A stretch of 64,000 nucleotides of DNA from Paracoccus lutimaris (GTDB lineage Bacteria; Pseudomonadota; Alphaproteobacteria; Rhodobacterales; Rhodobacteraceae), in contig NZ_QPJL01000009.1 of assembly GCF_003337565.1 (NCBI RefSeq), positions 1 through 64,000 of the forward strand, written 5' to 3'. Positions 17,656-26,687 of the stretch are shown here, one piece after another. Numbering within the stretch: the stretch's first letter is position 1; every line of letters starts with the position of its first letter. Below the pieces are notes generated by a model. That model saw only the letters and a list, made by a program, of their open reading frames with translations, made no database searches and was not told the DNA's origin. The position numbers and the translations under genes are program-made.

Positions 17656-18372
17656 TCAGGCCTCGCCCATTTTGTAGCGAAGCCATACCGCCTTGTCGCC
17701 CATTTTCGCCACGAAAGCCTGATGCGCCTCGGCCTCGGCCCCGGTCAGGCGGGGAGGCAGGGCGCGCGGACGCGGCCCGCGCGGCGCGCTGCCCATGGGC
17801 CCCGTGCCCTGACCCGCGCCGCCCGTCTCGGCCGCGACATCCAGCACCAGCCCCGGCTGGCGTCCGCCTTGCAGGGCCAGATAGACCTCGGCCAGAAGCT
17901 CGCTGTCCAGCAGCGCGCCGTGCAGCGTCCGGTTCGAGTTGTCGATGCGGAAACGCCGGCACAGCGCATCCAGCGAATTCTGCGCGCCGGGGAACTTGCT
18001 GCGGGCGATCTCCAGCGTATCGACGGCGCGGCTATAGGGCATGGTGGGGTGCCCGGCGGCCTTCAGCTCGGCATTCAGGAATTTCATGTCGAACTGGGCG
18101 TTATGGATCACCAGTTTCGCATCCGGGCCTATGAAATCGATGAAATCCCGCACGATTTGCGCGAATTTCGGCTTGTCGCGCAGGAAATCGTCGCCCAGCC
18201 CATGCACGTCAAAGGCCTCTTTGGGCATCGGGCGCTCGGGGTTGATATAGACATGAAAGGTCCGGCCCGTGGGCAGGTGGTTCATCAGTTCGACCGCGCC
18301 GATCTCGACGATGCGGTCGCCGGTGGCGGGGTCAAAGCCGGTGGTTTCGGTGTCCAGAACGATCTCGCGCAT
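17656..18372 (-). CDS. dnaQ: DNA polymerase III epsilon subunit (3'-5' proofreading exonuclease)
   Basis: The 238-residue protein has a DEDDh exonuclease domain in residues 1-175: Exo I as [11 protein letters not shown] (D7, E9), Exo II as [12 protein letters not shown], and Exo III with H-x-A-x-x-D in [11 protein letters not shown]. The tail after residue 180, rich in Gly, Pro and Ala, is the tether to the polymerase alpha subunit. It removes misincorporated bases during replication. It sits four bases after coaE, in the order aroE-coaE-dnaQ common in Rhodobacterales. Confidence 0.95.
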   Translation of the reverse strand: MREIVLDTETTGFDPATGDRIVEIGAVELMNHLPTGRTFHVYINPERPMPKEAFDVHGLGDDFLRDKPKFAQIVRDFIDFIGPDAKLVIHNAQFDMKFLNAELKAAGHPTMPYSRAVDTLEIARSKFPGAQNSLDALCRRFRIDNSNRTLHGALLDSELLAEVYLALQGGRQPGLVLDVAAETGGAGQGTGPMGSAPRGPRPRALPPRLTGAEAEAHQAFVAKMGDKAVWLRYKMGEA

Positions 18373-18376
18373 GAGG

Positions 18377-18961
18377 CTAACCTGCCATGATCGCGGCGCA
18401 GATGTCCATGATCGCCGCCCGCGCGCCGTCCATGGTGTCCGAAGGGATCACCCAATCGGCCCGCTTGCGCTTTTCGCTGTCCGGCATCTGCCGCGACAGG
18501 ATCATCTGGAAGTTTTCCTCGGTCATGCCGGGGCGGGCCATGACGCGGGCGCGCTGGATCGCTGGCGGGGCCGAGACCACGGCCACCCCGTCCATTCCGC
18601 GCTCTGCGCCGGTCTCGTAAAGCAAGGGGATGTCCAGAACCACGATGGGGGCGGCATCATGCCGGGTGATGAAAGCGGCGCGGTCCGCCGCGACCAGCGG
18701 ATGCACGATCCCCTCAAGGGTTTGAAATCCATCGGGACTGTCGGCCAGCACAAGGCGCAGGGCGGCGCGGTCGATGCCGCCATCCTTCAGCACGCCCGGA
18801 AAGGCCGCAGCGACGGGCGCGACCGCATCCCCGCCCGGCGCGTAAAGCCGATGCACCGCCGCATCCGCGTCCCAGACCGGATGGCCAAGATCGCGAAACA
18901 TCTGCGCGGCAGTCGATTTCCCCATGCCGATGCCGCCGGTCAGGCCCAGCCGAAAGCTCAT
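18377..18961 (-). CDS. coaE: Dephospho-CoA kinase
   Basis: This 194-residue enzyme catalyses the last step of coenzyme A synthesis, ATP-dependent phosphorylation of dephospho-CoA at the ribose 3' hydroxyl. A P-loop, [12 protein letters not shown], is at residues 7-18, and [12 protein letters not shown] near residue 107 is the family's second motif. Its ATG overlaps the aroE stop by four bases (ATGA), which indicates translational coupling, and dnaQ follows four bases after its stop. Confidence 0.95.
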   Translation of the reverse strand: MSFRLGLTGGIGMGKSTAAQMFRDLGHPVWDADAAVHRLYAPGGDAVAPVAAAFPGVLKDGGIDRAALRLVLADSPDGFQTLEGIVHPLVAADRAAFITRHDAAPIVVLDIPLLYETGAERGMDGVAVVSAPPAIQRARVMARPGMTEENFQMILSRQMPDSEKRKRADWVIPSDTMDGARAAIMDICAAIMAG

Positions 18962-19812
18962 GCCAGAACGGCCCGGCGCAGATCGTCGTCCACCTCGGGG
19001 CGCTGGCCGAACCAGCGTTCGAACCCCGGAGCGCCCTGATGCAAGAGCATCCCCAGACCGTCCACGACCTCGCAGCCGCGCGATTGCGCCTCCAGCAGAA
19101 AGGGCGTCATCAGCGGCGTATAGACCAGATCGGTGACCAGCGTGCCCGGCGCCAGCGCGTCCAGCGGCACGCGCAGGGCGGGCTTGCCCTCCATCCCCAT
19201 CGAGGTGGCGTTCACGACCGTCATCGCCCCTTCCAGCATGTTGCCGGCCTGCGCCCAGTCATAGACCACGACCTTGGCGCCGAATTCGGCCTTGATCTGC
19301 TCGGCCCGGACGCGGGTGCGGTTGGTGATGCGCAGTTCCGTCACCCCGCTTTCCAGAAGCGAGGCGACGACGGCCCGCGCCGCGCCTCCGGCCCCGATCA
19401 CCGCCGCCGGCCCCAGATCGGGGATCCAGCCCGGCGCGTTCTGGCGGATATTGGCGATGAAGCCGTAACCATCGGTATTATCTGCATGAATCTTGCCGTC
19501 GGGGCGAAAGATCAGCGTATTCGCCGCCCCGATCAGCGCCGCGCGGTCGGTGACCACATCGGCCAGCGCCAGCACCGATTCCTTGTGCGGAATGGTGACA
19601 TTGGCGCCCACGAAACCCATGCGCGGCATGGCGCGCAGCACCTCGGCCAGATGCTCGGGCATGACTGGCAGCGCGACATAGCTTCCGGCGATGCCATAGC
19701 GTTTGAGCCAGTGCCCGTGCAGACGGGGCGAGCGGGAATGCGCAATCGGCCAGCCGATCACCCCGGCAAGGGGGGCGTGGCGGGGCAGGGGCGGCTGGGT
19801 CGTCTCTGGCAT
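18958..19812 (-). CDS. aroE: Shikimate dehydrogenase
   Basis: The 284-residue enzyme reduces 3-dehydroshikimate to shikimate with NADPH in aromatic amino acid synthesis. The substrate-binding segment VIGWPIAHSRSPRLH is near residues 18-32, the catalytic lysine is in NVTIPHKE, and the nucleotide-binding loop is GAGGAARAV near residues 134-142. The start at 19812 matches family length; the longer frame upstream is compositionally unlike the gene. It is first in the aroE-coaE-dnaQ series and overlaps coaE by four bases. No strong ribosome site is evident. Confidence 0.94.
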   Translation of the reverse strand: MPETTQPPLPRHAPLAGVIGWPIAHSRSPRLHGHWLKRYGIAGSYVALPVMPEHLAEVLRAMPRMGFVGANVTIPHKESVLALADVVTDRAALIGAANTLIFRPDGKIHADNTDGYGFIANIRQNAPGWIPDLGPAAVIGAGGAARAVVASLLESGVTELRITNRTRVRAEQIKAEFGAKVVVYDWAQAGNMLEGAMTVVNATSMGMEGKPALRVPLDALAPGTLVTDLVYTPLMTPFLLEAQSRGCEVVDGLGMLLHQGAPGFERWFGQRPEVDDDLRRAVLA

Positions 19813-19960
19813 GGCGGGACCGGGAGTGGTTTCGGTTCGGGGCGCATTCGATGCCCTGAACGGGCGTCCTTTTCGAGAAGTGCCGCCGCCCCGCTGCCGG
19901 GTCAAGCGGCTTTGCCCGCAGCTGCGCGGATCGCGGCAGGAATGCAACCCTGCCGTGCTG

Positions 19961-20416
19961 TCAGGCGACGCCGATTTCGGGGATTTCGGGCAGATCGCCC
20001 TGATCCAGCAGGTCCTCCAGCGTCAGCGATTCGATCAGCAGCAGATAGGACCAGAAGACCTGTCCGAACATCTTGCGCAGGCGGCAGGTCTTTTCGTCGT
20101 CGCAATCCTCGCAGCGCTGATAGGAGCGGCGCGACAGGCATGGCAGCGGCGCGATCGGCCCGTCCACCTGCCGCAGCAATTCCCCGATCGAGATTTCCTG
20201 CGCCGGCTTGATCAGCACATAGCCGCCCGCCCGCCCACGCCGCGACCCGACATAGCCCGCATTGCGCAGTTCCAGCATGATATGTTCCAGAAAACGCTTG
20301 GGCGCGCCGGACCGCTGGGCGATCTCTTCGATGGTCAGCGCGCTGCCGCCGCTGGCCAGCTCATCGCCAAGGGTCATCAGGGCCTTGATGGCATATTTCG
20401 TCTTTTGCGAGATCAT
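19961..20416 (-). CDS. Rrf2-family transcriptional regulator with cysteine cluster
   Basis: The 151-residue protein has an N-terminal winged helix (MISQKTKYAIKALMTLGDE, then IAQRSGAPKRFLEHIMLELRNAGY in parts, and RRGRAGGY wing near residues 60-67). A cysteine group, PCLSRRSYQRCEDCDDEKTC, lies at about residues 91-110. In family members such as IscR, RirA and NsrR, three cysteines here hold an iron-sulfur cluster that senses iron, oxygen or NO. Which subgroup this belongs to is not clear; it is not an obvious RirA or IscR. It is divergent from the sulfolipid operon with a 150-bp shared region. Confidence 0.85.
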   Translation of the reverse strand: MISQKTKYAIKALMTLGDELASGGSALTIEEIAQRSGAPKRFLEHIMLELRNAGYVGSRRGRAGGYVLIKPAQEISIGELLRQVDGPIAPLPCLSRRSYQRCEDCDDEKTCRLRKMFGQVFWSYLLLIESLTLEDLLDQGDLPEIPEIGVA

Positions 20417-20566
20417 AATGAATCCTTAGTGATGCACGGCCCTCTGCGCAAGTTTTCGGCAAGGATGCGGGCTCTTGCCGGTGCGCGACCCGGCCCTCTC
20501 GTCAAGTTTTCATTGTTCTGACACATTCCGGCCTCATTCCTGCCGTGCAGCTACAGGAGAGAGGCC

Positions 20567-21784
20567 ATGCGCATTGCAGTTCTGGGTGGAGACGGTTTTG
20601 TCGGATGGCCGACGGCGCTTCATCTGTCGGATCTTGGGCACGAGGTTCATATCCTGGACAATCTGTCGCGCCGCTGGATCGATACCGAATTGGGCGTGCA
20701 GTCACTGACGCCGATGGATTCCATTCAGGAACGCTGCCGCATCTGGCACCAGGAAACCGGCAAGCGCATTCATTTTCATCTGCTGAATCTGGCAACGGAA
20801 TATGAGCGTCTCAAGGGCTGGCTTGCCGATCATCGCCCCGATGCGGTGATCCATTTCGCCGAACAGCGCGCCGCGCCCTATTCGATGAAAACCGACCGCC
20901 ACAAGGTCTATACCGTCACCAACAACACCAACGCGACCCATAACCTGCTGGCAGCGCTGGTCGAAACCGGCATCGATGCGCATCTGCTGCATCTGGGGAC
21001 CATGGGGGTCTACGGCTATTCCTCGGTCGGGGCGCCGATCCCGGAAGGCTATCTGGACATCCGGATCGACACGCCATCGGGGCCGTGCGACCAGCAGATC
21101 CTGTATCCGACGCGGCCCGGATCGGTCTATCACATGACCAAAAGCCTCGATCAGATCCTGTTCCAGTTCTATGCCCAGAATGACGGGCTGCGCATCACCG
21201 ACCTGCATCAGGGCATCGTCTGGGGCACCCATACCGAGCAGACCCGCCGGCACGAGCAGCTGGTGAACCGCTTTGACTATGACGGCGATTACGGCACGGT
21301 GCTGAACCGCTTCCTGATCCAGGCCGCCATCGGCTATCCGCTGACCGTGCATGGGACCGGCGGCCAGACCCGCGCCTTTATCCATATCCAGGATTCGGTC
21401 CGCTGTATCGAGCTGGCCCTGCGCGATGCCCCCGCCCCGGGCGACAGGGTGCGCATCTTCAACCAGATGACCGAAACCCACCGCGTCCGCGATCTGGCCG
21501 AGCTGGTGGCGCGGCTGACCGGTGCCCGCGTGGCCTATCTTCCCAATCCCCGCAAAGAGGCCGATGAAAACGAGCTGATCGTCATGAACGACCAGTTTCT
21601 GGCACTGGGCCTGCAGCCGATCACGCTGGCCGAAGGGCTGCTGACCGAGGTGGTCGAGGTGGCGCGCAAATACGCCCATCGCATCGACCGCGCGCGCGTG
21701 CCGGCCGTCAGCGCCTGGACCCGCGACATCGCCCAGCGGGTCGAGCACGACCCCGAGGGCAAGCGGCTGCGTCAGGTCTCGTGA
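20567..21784 (+). CDS. sqdB: UDP-sulfoquinovose synthase
   Basis: This 405-residue extended short-chain dehydrogenase makes UDP-sulfoquinovose from UDP-glucose and sulfite, the head-group donor for the sulfolipid SQDG. The NAD-binding loop is GGDGFVG at residues 8-14 and the catalytic YHMTK has its tyrosine near residue 187. The family-specific segments FAEQRAAPYSM and TRPGSVYHMTKSLDQ are present. AGGAG precedes the ATG. It starts the sqdB-sqdD-sqdC operon, with a four-base overlap to the next gene. Confidence 0.96.
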   Translation: MRIAVLGGDGFVGWPTALHLSDLGHEVHILDNLSRRWIDTELGVQSLTPMDSIQERCRIWHQETGKRIHFHLLNLATEYERLKGWLADHRPDAVIHFAEQRAAPYSMKTDRHKVYTVTNNTNATHNLLAALVETGIDAHLLHLGTMGVYGYSSVGAPIPEGYLDIRIDTPSGPCDQQILYPTRPGSVYHMTKSLDQILFQFYAQNDGLRITDLHQGIVWGTHTEQTRRHEQLVNRFDYDGDYGTVLNRFLIQAAIGYPLTVHGTGGQTRAFIHIQDSVRCIELALRDAPAPGDRVRIFNQMTETHRVRDLAELVARLTGARVAYLPNPRKEADENELIVMNDQFLALGLQPITLAEGLLTEVVEVARKYAHRIDRARVPAVSAWTRDIAQRVEHDPEGKRLRQVS

Positions 21785-22635
21785 CAGAGCCGGGCCTTCG
21801 GCCTGATGGCAAGGCGCGTTCCGACCGCGCCTATGTCACGCTGGCGACCAATCCCGATTACGCAAAAGGGGCGGCGGCGCTGTTTCGGTCGCTGCGACGG
21901 AGCGGCACCACCGCCGATCTGGTCCTGCTTTACACCGACCTGCCGGCGGAAACGGTGGAGGGCCTCTGTACGCTCGGTGTCCGCACGGTGCACGCGGACC
22001 TGCTGCCCACTTCCAGCGAATTCAATATCTTGCATGGCCGTGACCGGCTGCATGGCGCCGCCCCCTTCACCAAGGGCCGGAAGCCGCCCTTTCACACGCC
22101 CTTGGACAATTTCGTCAAGCTGCGGCTGTGGCAGCTGGACTATCGGCGCGTGGTCTTCATCGATGCCGATGCGCTGGTCCTGCAAAACGTGGACCGGCTG
22201 TTCGATTACCCGGAATTCTCAGCCGCACCAAATGTTTACGAGACGCTGGCCGATTTTCACCGGCTGAATTCCGGGGTCTTTACCGCGCGTCCTTCAGCCG
22301 CGACATTTCAGACCATGCTCAGCCGTCTGGACCAGCCCGGCGCCTTCTGGAGACGCACCGACCAGACCTTTCTGGAAAGCTATTTCCCGAACTGGCACGG
22401 GCTGCCGGTCTTTGACAACATGCTGCAATATGTCTGGCTGAACCTGCCCGAACTATGGCGCTGGCAGGATATCCGCATTCTGCACTATCAGTATGAAAAA
22501 CCGTGGGAAAATCAGACCAAGGCCGATGCGCTGCGGGTGCTGATCGACCTGTGGCACGCCCATGCGGGCGATGGCCCGGTGCCCGATCCGCGCGATCTTC
22601 CCCCGCCCCCGGCCCTATCGCGGGGCCGCGCATGA
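21781..22635 (+). CDS. sqdD: GT8-like glycosyltransferase, probable sulfoquinovosyltransferase SqdD
   Basis: This 284-residue protein resembles glycogenin-type (GT8) transferases, with the metal-binding motif VVFIDADALVL near residues 124-134 and LNSGVF near 162. In Rhodobacter sphaeroides the gene in this position, sqdD, encodes such a protein and is thought to transfer sulfoquinovose to diacylglycerol. The GTG start at 21781 overlaps the sqdB stop (GTGA), and its own end overlaps the next gene (ATGA). Substrate assignment rests on operon context and on the similarity to glycogenin. Confidence 0.85.
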   Translation: MTEPGLRPDGKARSDRAYVTLATNPDYAKGAAALFRSLRRSGTTADLVLLYTDLPAETVEGLCTLGVRTVHADLLPTSSEFNILHGRDRLHGAAPFTKGRKPPFHTPLDNFVKLRLWQLDYRRVVFIDADALVLQNVDRLFDYPEFSAAPNVYETLADFHRLNSGVFTARPSAATFQTMLSRLDQPGAFWRRTDQTFLESYFPNWHGLPVFDNMLQYVWLNLPELWRWQDIRILHYQYEKPWENQTKADALRVLIDLWHAHAGDGPVPDPRDLPPPPALSRGRA

Positions 22636-23480
22636 GGATCGCGCTCAGCGGTGCCTCGGGGCTTGTCGGGCGTTGGATCGTCCGTGCCGCACAAGCCGCC
22701 GGGCATCAGGTCATCCCCCTGTCCCGTCCCGACTGGAGGCTGGGCCAGACCCCCGACCTTGGCGGCTGCGAGGCGCTGGTCCACGCCGCTTTCCAGCACG
22801 TCCCCGGCCGCTATCGCGGTGGCGAGGGGGACGATCCCCAGACCTTCATCGCTGCCAATCTGGATGGCTCGTTGCGGCTGTTTCAGGCCGCACGGGACAG
22901 CGGCGTAGGGCGGGTGATCTTTCTGTCGTCGCGTGCGGTCCATGACGGATACCCCGCCGGGACGCGGCTTTCTGACGATCTTTCCCCAATACCGACAAGT
23001 CTTTACGGTCAGCTCAAGGCCGAAGCCGAGACCGCGCTGGCGCAGATGGCGACGCCGGATTTCCGCAGCGCCAGCCTGCGCCCGACCGGTGTCTATGGCC
23101 CTGGCCTGCCGCAGAAATGGGCCGGGCTGATCGCCGATTTCCTTGCCGGCACCACGCCCCCGCCCGCCGTGGCGACCGAGGTTCACGGCGCCGATCTTGC
23201 CGATGCCCTGCTGCGGGTGCTGGCCGATCCCGCCATGTCCGGCAGTTACAATGTCAGCGATCTGGTCCTGGACCGCCATGATCTGCTGGCCGGGGTGGCG
23301 CGCCTGACCGGCTGCAAGACGCCCCTGCCCGCGCGCGCCGGTCCCGCGCCGCTGCGGGTCCCGGCCTGTGACCGCCTGCGGGCTCTGGGATGGCGTCCCG
23401 GCGGCATGGCGCTGCTGCATCGCGATCTGCCGGGCATTCTTGGCGCCTTCACCGATGACATTGCGCCCCGGCAGGGCTAG
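22632..23480 (+). CDS. sqdC: NAD-dependent epimerase/reductase, probable SqdC
   Basis: The 282-residue protein is an extended short-chain dehydrogenase with the loop GASGLVGRW at residues 7-15 and a catalytic segment SLYGQLKAEAE (YxxxK) near residues 123-133. It is third in the sulfolipid operon, in the place of R. sphaeroides sqdC, whose mutants lose SQDG and accumulate a sulfoquinovosyl-dihydroxyacetone. ATG at 22632 overlaps the sqdD stop by four bases. sqdA, the acyltransferase also needed in R. sphaeroides, is not in this window. Confidence 0.8.
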   Translation: MRIALSGASGLVGRWIVRAAQAAGHQVIPLSRPDWRLGQTPDLGGCEALVHAAFQHVPGRYRGGEGDDPQTFIAANLDGSLRLFQAARDSGVGRVIFLSSRAVHDGYPAGTRLSDDLSPIPTSLYGQLKAEAETALAQMATPDFRSASLRPTGVYGPGLPQKWAGLIADFLAGTTPPPAVATEVHGADLADALLRVLADPAMSGSYNVSDLVLDRHDLLAGVARLTGCKTPLPARAGPAPLRVPACDRLRALGWRPGGMALLHRDLPGILGAFTDDIAPRQG

Positions 23481-23489
23481 GTTTCGCCC

Positions 23490-23954
23490 ATGCCTGATTA
23501 CACCGACCTTTCCGCCCGTATCCGTGCCCTGACCCATGGCGAAACCGACGAGGTTGCGCTGATGGCGACGCTGGCCTGCGAAATCCACCATTCCGACGAC
23601 CGCTTCGACTGGACCGGCTTTTACCGCGTCACCCAGCCCGAATTGCTGAAGATCGGACCTTATCAGGGCGGCCATGGCTGCCTAGTGATCCCGTTTTCGC
23701 GCGGGGTCTGCGGCGCCGCCGCGCGCGCACGCGAGGCGCAGCTTGTCCCCGACGTGGACGCCTTTCCCGGCCATATCGCCTGCGCCAGCTCGACCCGTTC
23801 GGAACTCGTCCTGCCGGTTTTTGGCCTTGGCAAGCGGCTGATCGGCGTGCTGGATATCGACAGCAACCAGCCCGATGCCTTTACCGGTCAGGACGCGGCA
23901 GAATTGCAGAGGATCCTTGATGACACATTCGCCAATACACCCGGGCGTGACTGA
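23490..23954 (+). CDS. msrC: Free methionine-(R)-sulfoxide reductase (GAF domain)
   Basis: This 154-residue GAF-domain protein has the fRMsr pattern: cysteines in HGCLVIPFSRGVCGAAA (about residues 62-76) and in AFPGHIACASSTRSELVLPVF (about 91-110, active-site HIAC). It reduces free methionine-R-sulfoxide in the cytoplasm using thioredoxin. It begins nine bases after sqdC and overlaps the next gene, so it may be read from the sqd promoter, although a functional link to sulfolipid is not expected. Conserved cysteine spacing makes the call firm. Confidence 0.9.
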   Translation: MPDYTDLSARIRALTHGETDEVALMATLACEIHHSDDRFDWTGFYRVTQPELLKIGPYQGGHGCLVIPFSRGVCGAAARAREAQLVPDVDAFPGHIACASSTRSELVLPVFGLGKRLIGVLDIDSNQPDAFTGQDAAELQRILDDTFANTPGRD

Positions 23955-24327
23955 GTTCACCGGCCATTGCCTGTGCGGCACGATCCGCTTTCACGGCAGC
24001 TATGACGACACGCATGGTCTCAAGGCCTGCCATTGCAGCCAGTGCCGGCGCTGGTCGGGCCATGTCTGGGCGGCGATCCTGCCCAGGACGCTGGAGATCA
24101 GCGGTGAACCGAAATGGTATCGCGCCTCGGATTTTGCGCGGCGCGGGTTTTGCGGCGATTGCGGTTCGTCGCTGTTCTGGCAGCGCGATGGCTCGCCCAT
24201 CATCGACGTGGCGGCGGGCGCGATCGACAGCCCGACCGGACTGCGGCTGCAGGGCCATATCTTCGTCGCCGATAAGGGCGACTATTACGACATCGCCGAC
24301 GGCCTGCCGCAGGATGCGCGCGAGTGA
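23920..24327 (+). CDS. GFA-family (glutathione-dependent formaldehyde-activating-like) zinc protein
   Basis: The 135-residue protein has the GFA zinc-binding set: CLCGTIRF near residue 19, CHCSQCRRWSG near 38, and CGDCGSSLFW near 80. The family includes centromere protein V and proteins once proposed to speed formaldehyde addition to glutathione; most bacterial members have no proven activity. The ATG at 23920 follows AGAGGA and overlaps the 3' end of the fRMsr gene by 35 bases in another frame, so the two are likely translated from one message. Confidence 0.85.
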   Translation: MTHSPIHPGVTEFTGHCLCGTIRFHGSYDDTHGLKACHCSQCRRWSGHVWAAILPRTLEISGEPKWYRASDFARRGFCGDCGSSLFWQRDGSPIIDVAAGAIDSPTGLRLQGHIFVADKGDYYDIADGLPQDARE

Positions 24328-24421
24328 GCCTGTCGCTTGACCTTTTCGCCGGGGCATTGGATGGACCGCAAAAGCCCGCTGGCGGATGCGGGGGCAATGA
24401 CACGATTCTGGGTGGGTTGAG

Positions 24422-25048
24422 ATGATCTGGGATACCATCGCGAATATTCCTGCGCCGCAGCTTCTGGCCTTTATCCTGGGCGGGCTGGCGCTGAACTTTG
24501 CGCCGGGGCAGGACGTGTTCTTTGCCAGCGCCTGCGGCATTCAGAACGGGCCGCGCGCCGGTGCACTGGCCGGCATCGGCGTCGGGCTGGGGGTGCTGTT
24601 TCACCTGATGCTGGCGACCGTAGGGCTTGGCGCCTTGGTCAAGGCCTATCCCGAGGCGATGACGGCGATCAAATATGCCGGCGCCGGCTATCTGCTGTAT
24701 CTGGCCTGGAAAAGCTGGACTGCCGGGCCGGTCGATCCGCAGGCGCAGGCGGCGCGCCGGCCGTGGAACATCATCCGGCGCGGGGCGCTGTCGAATATCC
24801 TGAACCCCAAGCCGGTGCTGTTTCTGCTGGCGTTCCTGCCGCAATTCACCAACCCCGCCTTTGGTCCGATCTGGCAGCAGATCCTTGGGCTGGGCCTGAT
24901 CTTTGCCTTTACCGGCACGCTGGTCACCATCGGTTATGGCGTGGTCGCGGGCTATGCCGGGCAGATGCTGGGCAAGCGTCTGGGGCTTTTGAACAAGATC
25001 GCGGCGGTGATGTTTGCCGGGCTGGCGATCCGCCTTGTGGCGAAATGA
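24422..25048 (+). CDS. LysE-family amino acid/metabolite exporter
   Basis: This 208-residue membrane protein has about six hydrophobic helices and the LysE/RhtB features LALNFAPGQDVFFASACGIQNGPRAGALAG (read in parts, about residues 21-50) and NPKPVLFLLAFLPQF near 122-136. Such transporters export amino acids or homoserine lactones using the proton gradient. The substrate cannot be told. It overlaps the following pseudouridine synthase gene by four bases (ATGA). Confidence 0.9.
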   Translation: MIWDTIANIPAPQLLAFILGGLALNFAPGQDVFFASACGIQNGPRAGALAGIGVGLGVLFHLMLATVGLGALVKAYPEAMTAIKYAGAGYLLYLAWKSWTAGPVDPQAQAARRPWNIIRRGALSNILNPKPVLFLLAFLPQFTNPAFGPIWQQILGLGLIFAFTGTLVTIGYGVVAGYAGQMLGKRLGLLNKIAAVMFAGLAIRLVAK

Positions 25049-25692
25049 GCTTTGTCTATCAACCGACCGAGGCGCAGCCGCAGGTGATCCATGCCGATCA
25101 CGAGGTGCTGGTCGTGGACAAGCCCTCGGGGCTTTTGTCGGTGCCCGGCCGGGGTGAGGACAGGACGGATTGCCTGATCGAACGGTTGCGCGGCGCCTTT
25201 CCGACCGTGCTGCTGGTGCATCGGCTGGATCTGGACACGTCCGGGGTGATGGTCTTTGGCCTGACGCCGCATGCGCAGCGCAACCTGTCGAAACAGTTCG
25301 AGGAACGCCGCACCAAAAAGGTCTATGTCGCCCGCCTGCATGGCCGGCTTGAGCCGAGATCCGGCACGGTCGATCTGCCGCTGATCGTCGATTGGCCAAA
25401 CCGTCCCCGGCAAAAGGTCGATCACGATCAGGGCCGTCCGGCCCAGACCGACTGGCGGGTGATCCGCGCCAGCGACGACGAGACCCGGGTACGGCTGATG
25501 CCGCTGACCGGGCGCAGCCACCAGTTGCGGGTGCATATGGCCGAACTCGGCCACCCGATCCTGGGCGATCCGCTTTATGCCAGCGGTGCCGCCGCCGATT
25601 TCCCGCGCCTGATGCTGCATGCGGAATCGCTGCGCTTCAAGCATCCGGAAACAGGGGTCAGCATGAATTTCTCGGCATCGGCGCCTTTTTGA
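25045..25692 (+). CDS. RluA-family RNA pseudouridine synthase
   Basis: The 215-residue enzyme converts specific uridines in rRNA or tRNA to pseudouridine. The catalytic aspartate is in HRLDLDTSGVMVFG near residues 55-68, with the further motifs EDRTDCLIERL upstream and LTGRSHQLRVHMAELGHPILGDPLY (in parts) at about 153-177. There is no S4 domain, which with the length points to an RluA-like enzyme acting on 23S U746 and/or tRNA U32. The ATG overlaps the lysE-type gene's stop. Confidence 0.9.
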   Translation: MSFVYQPTEAQPQVIHADHEVLVVDKPSGLLSVPGRGEDRTDCLIERLRGAFPTVLLVHRLDLDTSGVMVFGLTPHAQRNLSKQFEERRTKKVYVARLHGRLEPRSGTVDLPLIVDWPNRPRQKVDHDQGRPAQTDWRVIRASDDETRVRLMPLTGRSHQLRVHMAELGHPILGDPLYASGAAADFPRLMLHAESLRFKHPETGVSMNFSASAPF

Positions 25693-25766
25693 TCACGCAG
25701 GTTTCATGCGGGAACCCCGCGCCCGCCCCTATGGTTGAAGATGCGACAACCAAAGGAGCGATGAAG

Positions 25767-26687
25767 ATGAGCGATATTGATGTGACCCGCCGCACCGCCC
25801 TGCTTCTTGGGGGCCTGCCGGTGCTTTTGGCCCTGCCGGCCCATGCCCAGACCGCCCCGGCGGCCCCGGCCTTTTCCGGCCGCGCGCAGACGATCAGGCT
25901 GGGCGCCTTCGAGGTGACGACGCTGCTTGGCGGCGAAAGCATGCGCGAAAAGCCGATCGAGACCTTTGGCATCGGCGCCGACCCGGCCGAGTTCGACAGA
26001 CTCAGCGCCGAGAATTTCATCCCCGCCGACCGCACGGGCAGTTCCTTTACCCTGACGCTGGTGAAGACGTCCGATGCGCTCGTCCTGTTCGACACCGGCA
26101 TGATCGCCGACAACAACAAGGCCTCGCTGGCCGCCGCCGGCTACACGCCCGAGGACGTGACCCATATCGTCCTGACCCATATGCATCCCGACCATATCAG
26201 CGGGCTGATGGCCGGGACCGTGCCGAATTTCCCCAATGCCGAGCTGATCTTTCCCAAGATGGAAAACGACTTCTGGGCCGCCAATCCCAGCGAGGCCTAT
26301 ACGGCCAATGTCGCGCCTTTGGCCGCGAAGGCGCGCCAGATCGCTGACGGGGACGAGATCATGCCCGGCATCCGCGCCGAGGGCGCTTATGGCCACACCC
26401 CCGGCCACACCACCTATCTGCTGGAAAGCGACGGGCAAAAGCTGCTGATCACCGGCGATACCTTCAACCATTACGCCTATTCGGTGCAGCGTCCCGGCTG
26501 GCATGTCCGTTTCGATCAGGACAAAGAGGCGGGCGCCGCCACCCGGGCCAGGGTTCTGGCGCGGCTGGCCGGGGAGCGCATCCCCTGCATCGGCTATCAC
26601 ATGCCCTATCCGGCGCTGGCCTTCATCGCACCGAATGGCGAGGGGTCGTTCCGCTTTGTCCCGGCAACCTATCAGTTCGCGGGCTGA
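25767..26687 (+). CDS. Exported metallo-beta-lactamase-fold hydrolase with Tat signal
   Basis: The 306-residue protein starts with a twin-arginine type signal (TRRTALLLGGLPVLLALPAHAQ) with likely cleavage after AHA-Q near residue 29. The zinc site THMHPDH is near residues 136-142, with further ligands in GHTPGHT and TGDTF. The fold hydrolyses many substrates, including lactones and phosphodiesters, and the specificity here is unknown. ATG at 25767 is chosen because AAGGAG lies eight bases upstream; the ATG at 25761 would be too close to it. It converges with and overlaps by 16 bases the VOC gene. Confidence 0.88.
   Translation: MSDIDVTRRTALLLGGLPVLLALPAHAQTAPAAPAFSGRAQTIRLGAFEVTTLLGGESMREKPIETFGIGADPAEFDRLSAENFIPADRTGSSFTLTLVKTSDALVLFDTGMIADNNKASLAAAGYTPEDVTHIVLTHMHPDHISGLMAGTVPNFPNAELIFPKMENDFWAANPSEAYTANVAPLAAKARQIADGDEIMPGIRAEGAYGHTPGHTTYLLESDGQKLLITGDTFNHYAYSVQRPGWHVRFDQDKEAGAATRARVLARLAGERIPCIGYHMPYPALAFIAPNGEGSFRFVPATYQFAG

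Noticed and set aside
19934-19955. Hairpin CGGCAGG/CCTGCCG after the Rrf2 gene as a terminator
   Set aside because: The stem has only seven pairs, a long loop and no T tract on the minus strand, so it was not listed as a feature.
25392-25766. Longer N-terminus for the metallohydrolase
   Set aside because: The extended frame runs through the pseudouridine synthase gene, and the Tat signal must be at the N-terminus. A ribosome site fits the ATG at 25767.
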